The position numbers were made by a program, and so were the translations under genes. 64,000 nucleotides of DNA from Ligilactobacillus animalis KCTC 3501 = DSM 20602 (GTDB lineage: Bacteria > Bacillota > Bacilli > Lactobacillales > Lactobacillaceae): positions 49,260-113,259 of the forward strand of contig NZ_AYYW01000025.1 in NCBI RefSeq assembly GCF_001434535.1. The letters are read 5' to 3'. Below, in pieces: positions 48,652-59,762 of this stretch. The notes under the pieces were generated by a model that worked only from the letters and a program-made list of their open reading frames with translations, was not told the origin of the DNA and made no database searches. How positions within the stretch are numbered: the first letter of the stretch is position 1; each line of letters opens with the position of its first letter.

Positions 48652-49671
48652 CTAATTCAATTCATTGGCATACCATGACTTAGGGCGTCCGAGCAACCGC
48701 ATCAATTCTTTCACGACCTGTTCGCCATCATGAAAAACACCACGGTCGCGCAATTTCAAAAAGTTGTCCGAGATCACACGACACCCTTGTTCTCTCAAAC
48801 CGTTAAAGTCATAAGCCACTTGATATAAATATTCATCGTATTTTTGCCGATCCATATAATCTTTTGGTACTGGTTCGGTATTGACCAGTACCGTATCGAT
48901 GAAGCGTTGTCCTAAATGCCGATTCAAGACCCGCACATGTTCTGCATCGGTAAAACGTTCCGTCTCCCCCTTTTGCGTCATGATATTACAGATATAAACA
49001 ACTTCAGCTTTAGTCTCACAAACAGCCCGCCCAACATTATCGATCATCAAGTTAGGCAAAATACTGGTGAATAAACTGCCCGGCCCTAAAACGATCTGAT
49101 CAGCTTCCATGATCGCTTGAATAACTTCTTCTTTGGCTTCGGGTTTCTCATCATCGATCGAGGTCACCCAAACTTTTTCGATCGTTTTGCCAGCAGCCGA
49201 AATATGTGATTCCCCTGCCAAAGTCGTTCCATCATTAAAGCGCGCATTCAACGTCAACGGAATATCAGACGCAGGGTAAACGTGTCCCTGGATCCTCATC
49301 AATTCCGAAAGTTCTTGGACCGCATCAAAGATCCCACGATCATCCATCTCAGATAAAGCAGCGATCACTAAATTACCGATCGCATGCCCCGAAAAGAATT
49401 GATCGTTGGACTTAAACCGATATTGAAAGATCTGTTTGTAGATCTCTGGCATATCTGATAGTGCTACCAACACATTACGGATGTCACCTGGGGGCACGAC
49501 ATTGATATAATCTCGAATGACCCCCGAGGAACCGCCATCATCAGCCACCGTCACGACCGCAGTGATATCAACATCATATTGGCGCAGGCCATTTAAAATA
49601 ACGGGTAAGCCCGTACCCCCACCGATCACCACGATCTTCGGGCGATGCCGATTTACTCTTGATTTCATCAT
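48652..49671 (-). CDS. yvcK: Gluconeogenesis/morphogenesis factor YvcK (CofD-like)
   Basis: YvcK proteins bind UDP-sugars and are required for normal cell shape and growth on gluconeogenic carbon. The 339-residue protein has the N-terminal [15 protein letters not shown] nucleotide-binding motif, [13 protein letters not shown] and [14 protein letters not shown]. The start overlaps the rapZ stop by four bases (ATGA), indicating coupling. Confidence 0.95.
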   Translation of the reverse strand: MMKSRVNRHRPKIVVIGGGTGLPVILNGLRQYDVDITAVVTVADDGGSSGVIRDYINVVPPGDIRNVLVALSDMPEIYKQIFQYRFKSNDQFFSGHAIGNLVIAALSEMDDRGIFDAVQELSELMRIQGHVYPASDIPLTLNARFNDGTTLAGESHISAAGKTIEKVWVTSIDDEKPEAKEEVIQAIMEADQIVLGPGSLFTSILPNLMIDNVGRAVCETKAEVVYICNIMTQKGETERFTDAEHVRVLNRHLGQRFIDTVLVNTEPVPKDYMDRQKYDEYLYQVAYDFNGLREQGCRVISDNFLKLRDRGVFHDGEQVVKELMRLLGRPKSWYANELN

Positions 49672-50555
49672 GAACGATTCACAGTCTCCTTTCGTTTCGC
49701 CATATCGCGGTGGGTGATGTTCACCGGATATTTCTCTTGTAAAGCTTCCCCAATACGATTAGCCAGGGCCACTGAACGGTGTTGTCCACCAGTACACCCG
49801 ATCGCGATCGTAACACTTGACTTGCCTTCTTTTTGATAGCCCGGCATCACAAAACGCAACATCTTGATAAATTGTTGATAAAATTCTTCAGTCATCTCGG
49901 AGTTCATGACGTAATCATAGACTGCCTGATCATTACCGGTTTTTTCACGTAATTCTTTAATGTAATATGGATTTGGTAAGAAACGAACATCCATCACGAT
50001 GTCAGCATCGATCGGGACTCCATATTTAAAACCAAACGACATTACATTAACGTGAAAGGCCGTACTTTGATCGCTTTCAAAGTTCAAAAAGAGCTCTTCA
50101 CGTAATTGACGCGGTGAGATCTTACTCGTATCGATCACAAGCTGAGCTTTAGATTTGATCTCGGATAACGATTCACGCTCACGTTGGATACCATCTAAAA
50201 CACGTCCATCCATTGCTAAAGGATGCGCTCTTCTTGTTTCCTTATAACGAGCTACCAGTTCTTCATCCGACGCATCTAAAAACAAGATCTTCGGCCGTAA
50301 ATTATCGTTACCATCATCTAACTCTTGTAACATCCCAAAGATCTCATCGTAAAAAGCCCGCGAGCGCAGATCGATCACCAAAGCGACCTTACTGATCTTA
50401 CCGGATTCCTTGACCAACTCCCAGAATTTCCCTAGTAAAGCTGGTGGCATATTGTCCACACAAAAATACCCGAGATCTTCAAAACTTTGCATTGCAACGG
50501 TCTTACCAGCACCACTCATCCCGGTCACTACGACTAATTGTATTGCTTCTGCCAT
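49668..50555 (-). CDS. rapZ: RapZ family nucleotide-binding protein (RNase adapter / YvcJ)
   Basis: The RapZ/YvcJ family hydrolyses GTP; in E. coli RapZ presents the sRNA GlmZ to RNase E, and in B. subtilis YvcJ is linked to competence. The 295-residue protein has Walker A GMSGAGKT (residues about 10-17), the ExxR-like RRAHPL segment and the conserved C-terminal [14 protein letters not shown]. The start is ATG 50553-50555; an ATG 15 bases upstream would overlap the GGGGGCG ribosome site. It heads the rapZ-yvcK-whiA operon. Confidence 0.95.
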   Translation of the reverse strand: MAEAIQLVVVTGMSGAGKTVAMQSFEDLGYFCVDNMPPALLGKFWELVKESGKISKVALVIDLRSRAFYDEIFGMLQELDDGNDNLRPKILFLDASDEELVARYKETRRAHPLAMDGRVLDGIQRERESLSEIKSKAQLVIDTSKISPRQLREELFLNFESDQSTAFHVNVMSFGFKYGVPIDADIVMDVRFLPNPYYIKELREKTGNDQAVYDYVMNSEMTEEFYQQFIKMLRFVMPGYQKEGKSSVTIAIGCTGGQHRSVALANRIGEALQEKYPVNITHRDMAKRKETVNRS

Positions 50556-50635
50556 TATTAACGCCCCCAATTAAAATCCATCGACTAATTATAACACATC
50601 CGGGTGTATCATTCATTAAACAGCGATCTTAGCCT

Positions 50636-50666
50636 ATTAAAAAAGCAGCTCGTCTGAACTGCTTTT
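50636..50666 (-). terminator. sdaAA terminator
   Basis: AAAAGCAG (50640-50647) pairs with CTGCTTTT (50658-50665); further A upstream extends the minus-strand T tract. The stop codon of sdaAA lies at its edge. Confidence 0.75.
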
Positions 50667-51555
50667 AATCTAGATCTAGTTCTTGCCCAAAGATCTTCAA
50701 TTTCATCTTGATCCCCGTTGGTGTAGCGGCTAATCCTCCCAGCCCTGTTTCACGTAACTGAGCTGGTAGCCGTTTACCGATCCGTTTCATTGCTAAAATA
50801 ACTTCATCTGCAGGGATCTTATTTTCCAGACCTGCTAAAGCCATGTCAGCTGCAGCTAGGGCATTGACCGAACCAACAACATTGCGTTTAACACAGGGGA
50901 TCTCAACTAAGCCCGCGACTGGATCACAGACTAGTCCCAGCAAATTGCTCAATGCCATTGCAAAAGCTTCAGCTGCTTGCGTTGGACTACCACCACAGAT
51001 CTCGACGGCTGCTGCAGCTGCCATTCCAGAAGCACTACCGACTTCTGCTTGGCAACCACCAGTGGCACCTGCGATCATCGCATTGTTGGCTGTCACCATT
51101 CCAAATGCACTGGCGCAAAAAAGAAAGGCTACCATCTGATCTGTCGTCAAGCCCCGCTTTTTTTGTAAGGCAAATAATACGCCTGGGATCGTTCCCGAAG
51201 AGCCTGCGGTTGGAGTCGCACAGATCAATCCCATAGCCGCATTGACCTCATTTGTGGCTAATGAATTTTCGATCGCATAAAGGACCGTTTCATCCGTTAA
51301 ACCTTGACCTGATTCGCGGTATTTTCTCATCTTAGCCGCTTCGCCCCCAGTCAACCCCGTTGGCGAGTGGACGCCCTCACCTTTTGTCCCGCGGTCAGCT
51401 GCTGCTAACATCACTTCCAATTGGCGTTGCATCTTAGCCCAAACTTCAGCGCGACTGGCACGTGAATAAGACATTTCTTGTTCTAACATCAATTCCCAGA
51501 TAGGCTTATCTTGTTTGAGCGCCGTTTCTACTATTTCTGCTACACTGTTATACAT
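50665..51555 (-). CDS. sdaAA: L-serine dehydratase, iron-sulfur-dependent, alpha subunit
   Basis: With SdaAB this enzyme deaminates L-serine to pyruvate and ammonia using an oxygen-labile [4Fe-4S] cluster. The 296-residue subunit shows TPTAGSSGTIPG and the cluster cysteines in VEICGGSP, GLVCDPVAGLVEIPC. It is encoded 13 bases after sdaAB. The two-subunit form is the Firmicute type. It links serine use to pyruvate metabolism and pH raising. Confidence 0.95.
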   Translation of the reverse strand: MYNSVAEIVETALKQDKPIWELMLEQEMSYSRASRAEVWAKMQRQLEVMLAAADRGTKGEGVHSPTGLTGGEAAKMRKYRESGQGLTDETVLYAIENSLATNEVNAAMGLICATPTAGSSGTIPGVLFALQKKRGLTTDQMVAFLFCASAFGMVTANNAMIAGATGGCQAEVGSASGMAAAAAVEICGGSPTQAAEAFAMALSNLLGLVCDPVAGLVEIPCVKRNVVGSVNALAAADMALAGLENKIPADEVILAMKRIGKRLPAQLRETGLGGLAATPTGIKMKLKIFGQELDLD

Positions 51556-51568
51556 ATAAGTTCCTCGA

Positions 51569-52231
51569 TCATAGGCAGACCAAACTGCAACTTTGTGCTT
51601 TGATCTGCTCTAAAACATTTTTTGGTGGCAAGCGGTCAAGATCAAATTCATGGATCAAGTTACCTTGGCCAAAAATATTAGTCATCTCATGTCTGATCTT
51701 GATATTATCTTGATTTAAACTCTCTTTGATGTGGGCTGTAAAATCCGTCTCAGCCCAGCACAACATGATCGGCAAAGGCCCTAAAGGTGCAAAACGACAG
51801 CCATCTAATTCAAGTTCTCGGATCTCGATCGTACCGCCACCGATCGAACAACCACCGACTTTGATCATTTTATCAGCATTCTTTAGCGTAATGATCGCCG
51901 TATTGGGATGCCCGATCGGACTTTTTCCTTCATGTTCATTAAAAATGACCTCGATCCCTTGAGCCCGTGCGATATCGACCGCTTCAGGGACACGCAGATC
52001 GTCTGTTTGCATCCCTAATACACCTGCGATCACAGCATAGTCAGTTCCATGCCCTTGATGGGTTTTTGCAAAAGATTCATAGTAGTCGACTATCACCTGT
52101 TCGATCGGCTCGCCAAATATTTTGTGGGCTGCTTGACCGATCGCTACAGCCCCAGCAGTATGCGAACTTGAAGGACCTACCATCACAGGTCCGATAATAT
52201 CAAAAACACTCTTGTAATTCCCGCTCACCAT
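51569..52231 (-). CDS. sdaAB: L-serine dehydratase, iron-sulfur-dependent, beta subunit
   Basis: The 221-residue beta subunit starts with the typical SVFDIIGPVMVGPSSSHTAGAV and has a C-terminal ACT-like part. The reading frame extends upstream, but GAGGTG lies five bases before ATG 52229-52231 and eight before GTG 52226-52228; either codon may be used, and I give the ATG. It forms an operon with sdaAA. Confidence 0.94.
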   Translation of the reverse strand: MVSGNYKSVFDIIGPVMVGPSSSHTAGAVAIGQAAHKIFGEPIEQVIVDYYESFAKTHQGHGTDYAVIAGVLGMQTDDLRVPEAVDIARAQGIEVIFNEHEGKSPIGHPNTAIITLKNADKMIKVGGCSIGGGTIEIRELELDGCRFAPLGPLPIMLCWAETDFTAHIKESLNQDNIKIRHEMTNIFGQGNLIHEFDLDRLPPKNVLEQIKAQSCSLVCL

Positions 52232-52349
52232 TTTCACCTCGACGTAAGTCATTTTTTATTAATGTATCACTAAAGTTCGCCTTTTGTCACTACATGTGAA
52301 AAATTTAATTTAATTTTTTTCAATCTGGCACAGCTTACTAACCTAGTCC

Positions 52350-52386
52350 CCAAAAAGGGCTAGCCCAACACTTGAGCTAGCCCTAA
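52350..52386 (-). terminator. luxS terminator
   Basis: AGGGCTAGC (52356-52364) pairs perfectly with GCTAGCCCT (52376-52384); the A run at 52352-52356 gives the minus-strand T tract. Confidence 0.88.
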
Positions 52387-52394
52387 GTTGTCGA

Positions 52395-52868
52395 TTATTC
52401 TACTACTGTGCGTTCAAATGGATCAGATGAGATACCTTCATCCAAGATCTTTTGACACCATTCCTTAGCTGAGAACAATGAGTGGTCACGGTAATTACCG
52501 CAACTCTTGGTGTCAGTTCCTTGAACATCTTCCCAAGAAGCATTCAAAATATCATTTAAGGATGCTTTTAAGGCTTTAGCAACTTCGACTGTATCGTGCT
52601 CGCCCCACATGATCAAGTGAAAACCTGTCCGGCAACCAAATGGCGAGCAATCGATCACGCCATCCATATGGTCACGCAAATAACCAGCTAACATATGCTC
52701 GATCGTATGCAAACCCGCTGTTGGGATCGCATTTTCATTTGGTTGGACCAATCTAAGATCAAAGTTTGAGATCTGATCACCCTTTGGTCCTTCTTCTACC
52801 GTGATCAAACGCACATAAGGCGCCTTGACTGCGGTATGATCTAATGTAAAGCTTTCAACTTCTGCCAT
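52395..52868 (-). CDS. luxS: S-ribosylhomocysteine lyase LuxS
   Basis: LuxS cleaves S-ribosylhomocysteine to homocysteine and DPD, the precursor of autoinducer-2, in the activated methyl cycle. The 157-residue protein has the metal motif [14 protein letters not shown] and the catalytic cysteine region [11 protein letters not shown]. The start ATG 52866-52868 follows AGGGGTG; an open frame extends farther upstream without support. It stands alone between uvrA and sdaAB; pfs is not nearby. Confidence 0.97.
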   Translation of the reverse strand: MAEVESFTLDHTAVKAPYVRLITVEEGPKGDQISNFDLRLVQPNENAIPTAGLHTIEHMLAGYLRDHMDGVIDCSPFGCRTGFHLIMWGEHDTVEVAKALKASLNDILNASWEDVQGTDTKSCGNYRDHSLFSAKEWCQKILDEGISSDPFERTVVE

Positions 52869-52934
52869 TCTATCAACACCCCTATTATTAATTGTACACT
52901 TTAACTTTAACAGTTTGGCGTTAAAAAGCAAGTC

Positions 52935-55781
52935 TTAATCTTCTCGTGGTTCATAATGTCCTTTTTCTAAAAGTGGTCTTAAATACTTACCCGTGTAACT
53001 TTGCTCGATCTGACACAACTCTTCGGGTGTCCCGATACCAACGATCTGTCCACCACGTTGACCGCCTTCTGGTCCTAGATCGATCAAATGATCCGCCGAT
53101 TTGATGACATCTAAATTGTGCTCGATCACCAATACCGTATTTCCCTTATCAACTAATCGCTGTAAGACATTTAATAAGCGTTTGATATCATCGGTATGCA
53201 AGCCGGTAGTTGGCTCATCTAAAATATAAAAGGTCTTGCCCGCCGATTTACGGTGTAATTCAGAAGCTAACTTCATCCGTTGGGCTTCTCCACCGGATAA
53301 AGTCGTTGCTGGTTGCCCCAACGAGACATACCCTAACCCAACATCGACGATCGTTTGCAATTTGCGCTTGATCTTAGGGATCGCACTAAAGAATTCTAAT
53401 GCTTCCAAGACATTCATCTCTAAGATCTGAGCGATATTTTTGCCTTTATATTCAACTTCTAGTGTTTCAGAATTATAACGGGCTTCGTGACAAACTTCAC
53501 ATGGCACATACACATCAGGTAAGAAATTCATCTCGATCTTGATGATCCCATCACCCTTACAGGCTTCACAGCGACCACCTTTTACGTTAAAACTAAAACG
53601 ACCTTTGCCATAGCCCCGCAACTTAGCTTGGTTAGTTTGGGCAAATAAGCCCCGTATATCGTCAAAGACCCCCGTATATGTCGCAGGATTACTCCGCGGA
53701 GTACGCCCGATCGGACTTTGATCGATATTGATGACTTTTTCAAGGTGTTCAGTCCCCTTGATCTCCTTGAATTTACCTGGTTTTTCAGAATTATGGTGTA
53801 ATTTTTGGGCTAAGGCTCGTTTCAAGATCATGTTGACCAACGTGGACTTACCAGAACCTGAAACACCAGTGACTGCAATGAATTCACCCAATGGGAATTT
53901 TACATCGATATCCTTAAGATTATTTTCCGTTGCTCCAATGATCTCAATAAAATTCCCATTCCCTTGCCGTCTGGTAGCTGGGATCGGAATATATTTTTTC
54001 CCAGCTAGATATTGTCCAGTCAATGATCGCTTCGAACGGGCAACTTGCTTAGGTGTTCCCGCAGCCATGACTTGACCACCTTCTACCCCAGCACCTGGAC
54101 CGATATCGATCAAATAATCAGCAGCTCGCATCGTGTCTTCATCGTGTTCTACTACGACCAAAGTATTTCCCAACTCACACATGGCACGTAAAGAAGCGAT
54201 CAAACGATCATTATCGCGTTGATGTAACCCGATCGAAGGTTCATCTAAAATATATAAGACCCCGGAAAGGTTAGAGCCAATCTGGGTCGCTAAGCGGATC
54301 CGTTGAGCTTCCCCCCCAGAAAGTGTCCGTGCTGAACGGCTTAAATTCAGATAATCCAACCCAACATTCACTAAAAATGTCAACCGGTCTTTGATCTCCT
54401 TTAAGATCGGACGCGCGATCTGAGCCGCTTGTTCACTAAATTCTAAGCCCTTAAAAAAGGCCAATTCATCGGCGATCGGCAGATCAGAAATTTCACCGAT
54501 ATGCTTGCCAGCGATCTTGACCGCCAAAGCTTGGCGATTCAACCGATATCCATGACACGTTTGACATTGCAAGCTCGTCATATATTTGCGCATCACATCG
54601 CGGGTAAAATCGCTATTGGTCTCATGATAACGCCGATCAATATTGGGGATGACCCCTTCAAAGGTCGTATCGATGTCACGGATCCCGCCAAAATCATTTT
54701 CATATCGGAAATGGAAAGTCTTATCTTTAGCACCATATAAAACGATATCTTGTTGTTCTTGCGGTAGATCTTCAAACGGTGTATCCATGTTGATCCCGAA
54801 GGCTTCACATGCTTGCTTTAATAGCGTTGGATAATATTTGGAACTGATCGGATTCCACGGTTCCATCGCCCCTTCGTTAAGGGTCTTTTTTCGATCAGGT
54901 ACGACTAGATCGATATCGACTTCAAGTTTCATTCCTAACCCATCGCAATCTGGACAAGCTCCAAAAGGCGCATTGAAAGAAAAGAGTCGTGGCTCAAGTT
55001 CACCGATCGTAAAGCCACAATAAGGGCAAGCAAAATTTTCCGAAAATTGCAACATTTTATCGCCGATCACATCAACAAACACTCGACCTTCAGCCAAGCG
55101 TAACGTTGCTTCAAATGAATCAAATAATCGTGAACGGATCCCTTCTTTAACAACGATCCGATCGACTACTACAAAGATATCATGTTTGAGATTCTTATCT
55201 AGCTCGAGATCTTCAGCAATATCATGCATTTTTCCATCGATCATAACTCGAACAAAGCCTTCACGTTTGATCTTCTCTAAAACTTTTTTATGCTGTCCCT
55301 TTTTACCTACCACGATCGGTGCTAAGATCTGGAGTTTAGTCCTTTCAGGGAGTTGCAAGACTCGATCGACCATTTGCTCAGGCGATTGGCTCGTGATCTC
55401 ACTGCCATCATTAGGACAGATCGGCGTACCTACGCGAGCCCATAACAAACGCAAATAGTCATTGATCTCCGTTACAGTCCCAACCGTTGAACGTGGGTTT
55501 TTCGAAGTCGTCTTTTGATCGATCGAGATCGCTGGCGAAAGTCCATCGATCGAATCGACATCGGGTTTGTCCATCTGACCTAAAAATTGCCTAGCATAAG
55601 CTGACAAACTCTCAACATAGCGGCGTTGGCCTTCAGCATATAAAGTATCAAAGGCGAGCGAACTTTTACCTGAACCGGAAAGCCCCGTGATCACGACAAG
55701 TTTTTCTTTAGGGATCTCAACATTGATATCTTTTAAATTATGCTCTCTAGCACCACGGATCGTAATCTTATTTTTTCCCAC
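52935..55781 (-). CDS. uvrA: Excinuclease ABC subunit A
   Basis: UvrA is the damage-sensing ATPase of nucleotide excision repair. The 948-residue protein has two ABC-type ATPase modules (Walker [14 protein letters not shown] and [13 protein letters not shown]), signature motifs [12 protein letters not shown] and [12 protein letters not shown], and zinc-binding CPYCG/CPDC and CEACKG/CEVC pairs. An ATG at 55788-55790 touches the AAAGGA ribosome site; the GTG at 55779-55781 gives the usual start [16 protein letters not shown]. It follows uvrB by 18 bases and is under the same LexA box. Confidence 0.97.
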   Translation of the reverse strand: MGKNKITIRGAREHNLKDINVEIPKEKLVVITGLSGSGKSSLAFDTLYAEGQRRYVESLSAYARQFLGQMDKPDVDSIDGLSPAISIDQKTTSKNPRSTVGTVTEINDYLRLLWARVGTPICPNDGSEITSQSPEQMVDRVLQLPERTKLQILAPIVVGKKGQHKKVLEKIKREGFVRVMIDGKMHDIAEDLELDKNLKHDIFVVVDRIVVKEGIRSRLFDSFEATLRLAEGRVFVDVIGDKMLQFSENFACPYCGFTIGELEPRLFSFNAPFGACPDCDGLGMKLEVDIDLVVPDRKKTLNEGAMEPWNPISSKYYPTLLKQACEAFGINMDTPFEDLPQEQQDIVLYGAKDKTFHFRYENDFGGIRDIDTTFEGVIPNIDRRYHETNSDFTRDVMRKYMTSLQCQTCHGYRLNRQALAVKIAGKHIGEISDLPIADELAFFKGLEFSEQAAQIARPILKEIKDRLTFLVNVGLDYLNLSRSARTLSGGEAQRIRLATQIGSNLSGVLYILDEPSIGLHQRDNDRLIASLRAMCELGNTLVVVEHDEDTMRAADYLIDIGPGAGVEGGQVMAAGTPKQVARSKRSLTGQYLAGKKYIPIPATRRQGNGNFIEIIGATENNLKDIDVKFPLGEFIAVTGVSGSGKSTLVNMILKRALAQKLHHNSEKPGKFKEIKGTEHLEKVINIDQSPIGRTPRSNPATYTGVFDDIRGLFAQTNQAKLRGYGKGRFSFNVKGGRCEACKGDGIIKIEMNFLPDVYVPCEVCHEARYNSETLEVEYKGKNIAQILEMNVLEALEFFSAIPKIKRKLQTIVDVGLGYVSLGQPATTLSGGEAQRMKLASELHRKSAGKTFYILDEPTTGLHTDDIKRLLNVLQRLVDKGNTVLVIEHNLDVIKSADHLIDLGPEGGQRGGQIVGIGTPEELCQIEQSYTGKYLRPLLEKGHYEPRED

Positions 55782-55799
55782 AACTTTCATCCTTTCTAC

Positions 55800-57800
55800 T
55801 TAATCAAGCTGTGCTTTTAATTCCATCACAGTATCACGTAAAGCGGCTGCATCCTCAAAGTCAAGGTTCTTAGCAGCAGTACGCATTTGCTCCTCTAAAC
55901 GTGCGATCATTTCGCGTTGTTCTTGTTTGCTCAATTCATCAAAATCGAGTTTATCATTTAAAGCTTTAGTGCTTTCTTTTGGTTTAGTCGTCATGGTGAT
56001 CACATCACGGATCTCCTTTTTGACTGTTTTTGGCACGATTCCATGTTCTTCATTGTATTGTATTTGGATCGTCCGACGTCGAGCTGTTTCGTCCATCGCT
56101 GCTTGCATCGAATCTGTTACTGTATCAGCATACATGATCACATGCCCATTTTCATTTCGCGCAGCTCGGCCGATCGTTTGGATCAAAGACCGTTCATTGC
56201 GCAAAAAGCCTTCTTTATCAGCATCTAAGATCGCAACTAATGAGACCTCTGGCACATCGATCCCTTCACGTAATAAATTGATCCCAACGAGCACATCAAA
56301 TTTTCCTAAACGTAGATCGCGCACGATCTGGGTCCGTTCAAGTGTCTTGATATCAGAATGCAGATACTTGACTTTAATACTCATCTCTTTAAAGTAATCG
56401 GTCAGATCTTCTGCCATTTTCTTAGTCAAAGTCGTTACAAAGACGCGCTCATCGCGCTCAGTTCTTTTGGCGATCTCAGCCACTAGATCGTCCATTTGTC
56501 CCATGATCGGACGAACTTCAACTTCTGGATCCAATAATCCCGTCGGTCGAATGATCTGTTGCACGACCGTATCGGTACGTTCTTGTTCATAAACACCTGG
56601 GGTCGCCGACATATAAATGATCTGATTTACTCGTTCTTCAAATTCAGCTAACTTTAATGGGCGGTTATCTAAGGCACTTGGAAGGCGGAAACCGTAATCG
56701 ACTAGCATCTGTTTACGTGAGCGGTCACCATTGTACATCCCGCGCACTTGGGGCATCGTAACATGGGATTCATCGACTACGATCAAAAAATCATCGGGGA
56801 AGAAGTCCAACAACGTATATGGTGCTTCACCCGGTTTTCTTCCATCCATATGCCGTGAATAATTTTCGATCCCTGAACAATATCCCATTTCACGCAACAT
56901 CTCAATGTCGTATGTCGTTCGTTGTTCTAAACGTTGAGCTTCTAACAACTTGCCATCAGCGCGCAAGACTTCTAACCTTTGAGCTAATTCGGCTTCGATG
57001 CTCTTGATCGATCCTTCTAAGCGTTCACCACTTGTCAAAAAGTGAGTTGCTGGGAAGATGACAACGTGATTGCGATCACCCAAGATCTCTCCAGTCAAAG
57101 GGTCAACTTCTCGGATCCGGTCGATCTCATCCCCAAAAAATTCAACTCTAAGCGCTTGTTCATCACGTGAAGCTGGGAAGATCTCGACAACATCGCCGCG
57201 AACACGAAAGCGTCCCCGTTGAAAGTCGATATCGTTACGTTCAAATTGAACATCGATCAGTTGGTTCAACAACTTATCTCGTTCGATCTCTTGACCTACT
57301 CGCAATGAAAGAGCTTGATCACGATATTCTTTTGGATCACCTAAACCAAATATCGATGAAACTGAGGCCACCACGATCACATCATTGCGCTCTAATAACG
57401 AACTAGTCGCAGAGTGGCGTAATTTATCGATCTCATCATTGATGCTCGAATCCTTTTCGATATAAGTATCACTTGAAGGAACATAAGCTTCAGGTTGATA
57501 GTAATCGTAGTAGGATACAAAATATTCAACAGCATTGTCTGGGAAAAATTCTTTGAACTCCCCGTAGAGCTGTCCCGCCAAGGTCTTATTATGGGCTAAG
57601 ACCAAAGTTGGCTTGTTGGCTTTAGCGATCACATTTGAGATCGTAAAAGTTTTCCCGGTCCCAGTAGCCCCTAATAAGATCTGTTCTTTTTTACCAGCTT
57701 TGATCCCGGTCGCAAGCTCAGCGATCGCTTGTGGTTGATCTCCAGTTGGTTGATATTTTGAAACTAATTTGAACTCTTTATCGGCTTGACGTTCGATCAA
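55800..57800 (-). CDS. uvrB: Excinuclease ABC subunit B
   Basis: UvrB is the helicase-like subunit that verifies DNA damage after loading by UvrA. The 666-residue protein has Walker [12 protein letters not shown], the beta-hairpin [21 protein letters not shown] and a C-terminal UVR motif ([22 protein letters not shown]) that contacts UvrC. The start is TTG 57798-57800, seven bases after GGGGG. A LexA box in the promoter makes the uvrB-uvrA operon part of the SOS response. Confidence 0.97.
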   Translation of the reverse strand: MIERQADKEFKLVSKYQPTGDQPQAIAELATGIKAGKKEQILLGATGTGKTFTISNVIAKANKPTLVLAHNKTLAGQLYGEFKEFFPDNAVEYFVSYYDYYQPEAYVPSSDTYIEKDSSINDEIDKLRHSATSSLLERNDVIVVASVSSIFGLGDPKEYRDQALSLRVGQEIERDKLLNQLIDVQFERNDIDFQRGRFRVRGDVVEIFPASRDEQALRVEFFGDEIDRIREVDPLTGEILGDRNHVVIFPATHFLTSGERLEGSIKSIEAELAQRLEVLRADGKLLEAQRLEQRTTYDIEMLREMGYCSGIENYSRHMDGRKPGEAPYTLLDFFPDDFLIVVDESHVTMPQVRGMYNGDRSRKQMLVDYGFRLPSALDNRPLKLAEFEERVNQIIYMSATPGVYEQERTDTVVQQIIRPTGLLDPEVEVRPIMGQMDDLVAEIAKRTERDERVFVTTLTKKMAEDLTDYFKEMSIKVKYLHSDIKTLERTQIVRDLRLGKFDVLVGINLLREGIDVPEVSLVAILDADKEGFLRNERSLIQTIGRAARNENGHVIMYADTVTDSMQAAMDETARRRTIQIQYNEEHGIVPKTVKKEIRDVITMTTKPKESTKALNDKLDFDELSKQEQREMIARLEEQMRTAAKNLDFEDAAALRDTVMELKAQLD

Positions 57801-57836
57801 ATGATTACCCCCTCATTAAAAACTATTGCTTACAAG

Positions 57837-57862
57837 ATTATACCACAACGAACGTATTTTCG
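57837..57862 (-). promoter_or_regulatory. uvrBA promoter region with LexA (SOS) box
   Basis: CGAACGTATTTTCG at 57849-57862 differs from the LexA box CGAAC-N4-GTTCG at one base. On the minus strand a TATAAT -10 element lies at 57837-57842, so the box occupies the -35/spacer region; no good independent -35 is visible. Confidence 0.75.
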
Positions 57863-57872
57863 CATCAGCAGA

Positions 57873-57904
57873 ATCAAAAAAGACACGGCCATTTACCGTG
57901 TCTT
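57873..57904 (-). terminator. pgcA terminator
   Basis: AGACACGG (57881-57888) pairs with CCGTGTCT (57896-57903), with seven A before it serving as minus-strand T tract. Confidence 0.88.
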
Positions 57905-57923
57905 CAGCATCTAACAGCTAATT

Positions 57924-59651
57924 TTAGCCCTTGATGAAATCATTGATTGCTTTTTCAAATTTTTCACATTTAGCTTGTGCATCAGCTTCGGAATCACCTT
58001 GTGTACCAATGTAAAATTTGATCTTTGGTTCTGTACCTGAAGGACGAACTGCGATCCAAGTTCCATCTTCAAGGAAGTACTTCAAAACATTTGACCTAGG
58101 CAAGTTGATCGCTGTCACATTCCCAGCTGCATCTTGGCGACTAGAAGCTTGATAATCTTCAGCTGCGATCACTTTATAACCAGCAAAATCAGTTGGTAAT
58201 TCTTGACGGAACTTAGCCATCAAATCTTTGATCTCTTGTGCACCTTCGATCCCATCAAAGGTCAAAGCGATCGTCTTTTCAGCAAAATAGCCGTATTTTT
58301 CAAATAATTCTTGGAGACCATCGTATAAGTTCTTACCTTGTTTCTTGTAGAAGGCAGCTACTTCAGCTAATAGTACCAAAGATTGGATCGCATCTTTATC
58401 GCGCACGAATGGACGGATCAAATAACCATAACTTTCTTCAAAGCCTAACATGAAGCTGTGTTCATTGGTTTCTTCAAAATGTTGGATCTGTTCGGCAATG
58501 AACTTGAACCCAGTCAAGACATTGATCGCTTCGACCCCAAAATCAGCTGCAACTTTAGCAGCAAATTCACTTGAAACGATTGATTTTACTAAAGCCCCGT
58601 TTGCAGGCAAGTTACCTGCTTTTTTACGAGCCGTTAAAATATAGTTCAACATCAAAGCTGCGATCTGGTTACCTGTCAACAATTCGTATTCGCCATCTGG
58701 TTGACGAACAGCTGCTCCCAAACGGTCTGCATCAGGATCGACAGCTACTAAAAGATCAGCTTTTTGGCTCTTGCCTAATTTGATCGCTAAATCAAAAGCT
58801 TCTGTAAATTCAGGGTTTGGATGTTCAACGGTTGAGAACTCTGGATCTGGCATTGCTTGTTCTGGGACCATCGTAAAGTCTTCAAAACCAGCTTGACGTA
58901 AGGCTTTTTCACCTAACATCCCACCAGTACCGTGAAGTGGAGTAAAGACCAACTTCATCGTTTTACCCTCTTCAGCCACTAACTCACGATCGATCGTTAC
59001 TTCTTTGGCATTTTCTAAGTAAACTTCATCGACTTCTGAACCGATGACTTTCAATGTTCCATCATTGATCAAAGCATCTTTATCAGCAACTTCAACGGCA
59101 AAAAGATCATCAACTTCGCGGATATAATTCGTGATCATATCTGATTCTTTTGGTGGCATTTGCGCCCCATCTTCACCATAGATCTTATAACCGTTATATT
59201 GTTTTGGATTATGGCTCGCTGTGATCATGATCCCTGCATAAGCATGTAGATGCCGAACGGTAAAGGATAGTTCTGGGGTCGGACGTAAGCTTTCAAAGAC
59301 AAAGCTTGGAATCCCGTGTGCCCCTAAAACACGTGCTGCTTCAAAAGCAAATTCTTGTGACATGTGACGTGAATCATAACTGATCGCTACACCACGTAAT
59401 TTTGTTTCTTCATCCAAGGTATCCATAAAGCGTGCCAAACCTTCAGTTGCTTGGCGCACAGTATAAATATTCATGCGGTTGATCCCAGCACCGATCAAGC
59501 CACGCATCCCAGCTGTCCCAAATTCCATTGGTGTATAGAAGGCATCTTCCAATGCTTCTTTATCATTTACGATCTTATCAAGGTCTTCCCGAACTTCAGG
59601 TGCTAGATCAGGTTGTTTGTTCCAAATAGTATAAGTCTCTTCCCAACTCAT
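57924..59651 (-). CDS. pgcA: Phospho-sugar mutase (alpha-phosphoglucomutase)
   Basis: PgcA interconverts glucose 6-phosphate and glucose 1-phosphate, supplying UDP-glucose for wall polymers and polysaccharides. The 575-residue protein has the catalytic serine in TASHNPKQYNGYK, the metal loop DPDADRLG and the phosphate-binding RPSGTEPKIKFY. In related genomes trxB often lies upstream; here the upstream sequence is a mobile element, which begins within about 110 bp of the start codon. The start is ATG with GAGGTG upstream. Confidence 0.95.
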   Translation of the reverse strand: MSWEETYTIWNKQPDLAPEVREDLDKIVNDKEALEDAFYTPMEFGTAGMRGLIGAGINRMNIYTVRQATEGLARFMDTLDEETKLRGVAISYDSRHMSQEFAFEAARVLGAHGIPSFVFESLRPTPELSFTVRHLHAYAGIMITASHNPKQYNGYKIYGEDGAQMPPKESDMITNYIREVDDLFAVEVADKDALINDGTLKVIGSEVDEVYLENAKEVTIDRELVAEEGKTMKLVFTPLHGTGGMLGEKALRQAGFEDFTMVPEQAMPDPEFSTVEHPNPEFTEAFDLAIKLGKSQKADLLVAVDPDADRLGAAVRQPDGEYELLTGNQIAALMLNYILTARKKAGNLPANGALVKSIVSSEFAAKVAADFGVEAINVLTGFKFIAEQIQHFEETNEHSFMLGFEESYGYLIRPFVRDKDAIQSLVLLAEVAAFYKKQGKNLYDGLQELFEKYGYFAEKTIALTFDGIEGAQEIKDLMAKFRQELPTDFAGYKVIAAEDYQASSRQDAAGNVTAINLPRSNVLKYFLEDGTWIAVRPSGTEPKIKFYIGTQGDSEADAQAKCEKFEKAINDFIKG

Positions 59652-59741
59652 ATAATCACCTCATTTATCTATTCAAATCTAGTATACTATCAATCGCCTA
59701 AACTTGCTATAACAAGCACTTTTACGCTTACAAAAAATTTA

Positions 59742-59762
59742 AGGGTCTCTTTTAGGGTCTCT
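59742..59762. repeat. 9-bp tandem direct repeat at the integrase end, candidate att/arm site
   Basis: AGGGTCTCT occurs at 59742-59750 and 59754-59762, three bases apart. The second copy overlaps the integrase stop codon (59761-59763). Its place at the chromosome-element junction fits an attachment or integrase arm site, but the matching right-end copy is not in the window. Confidence 0.45.
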
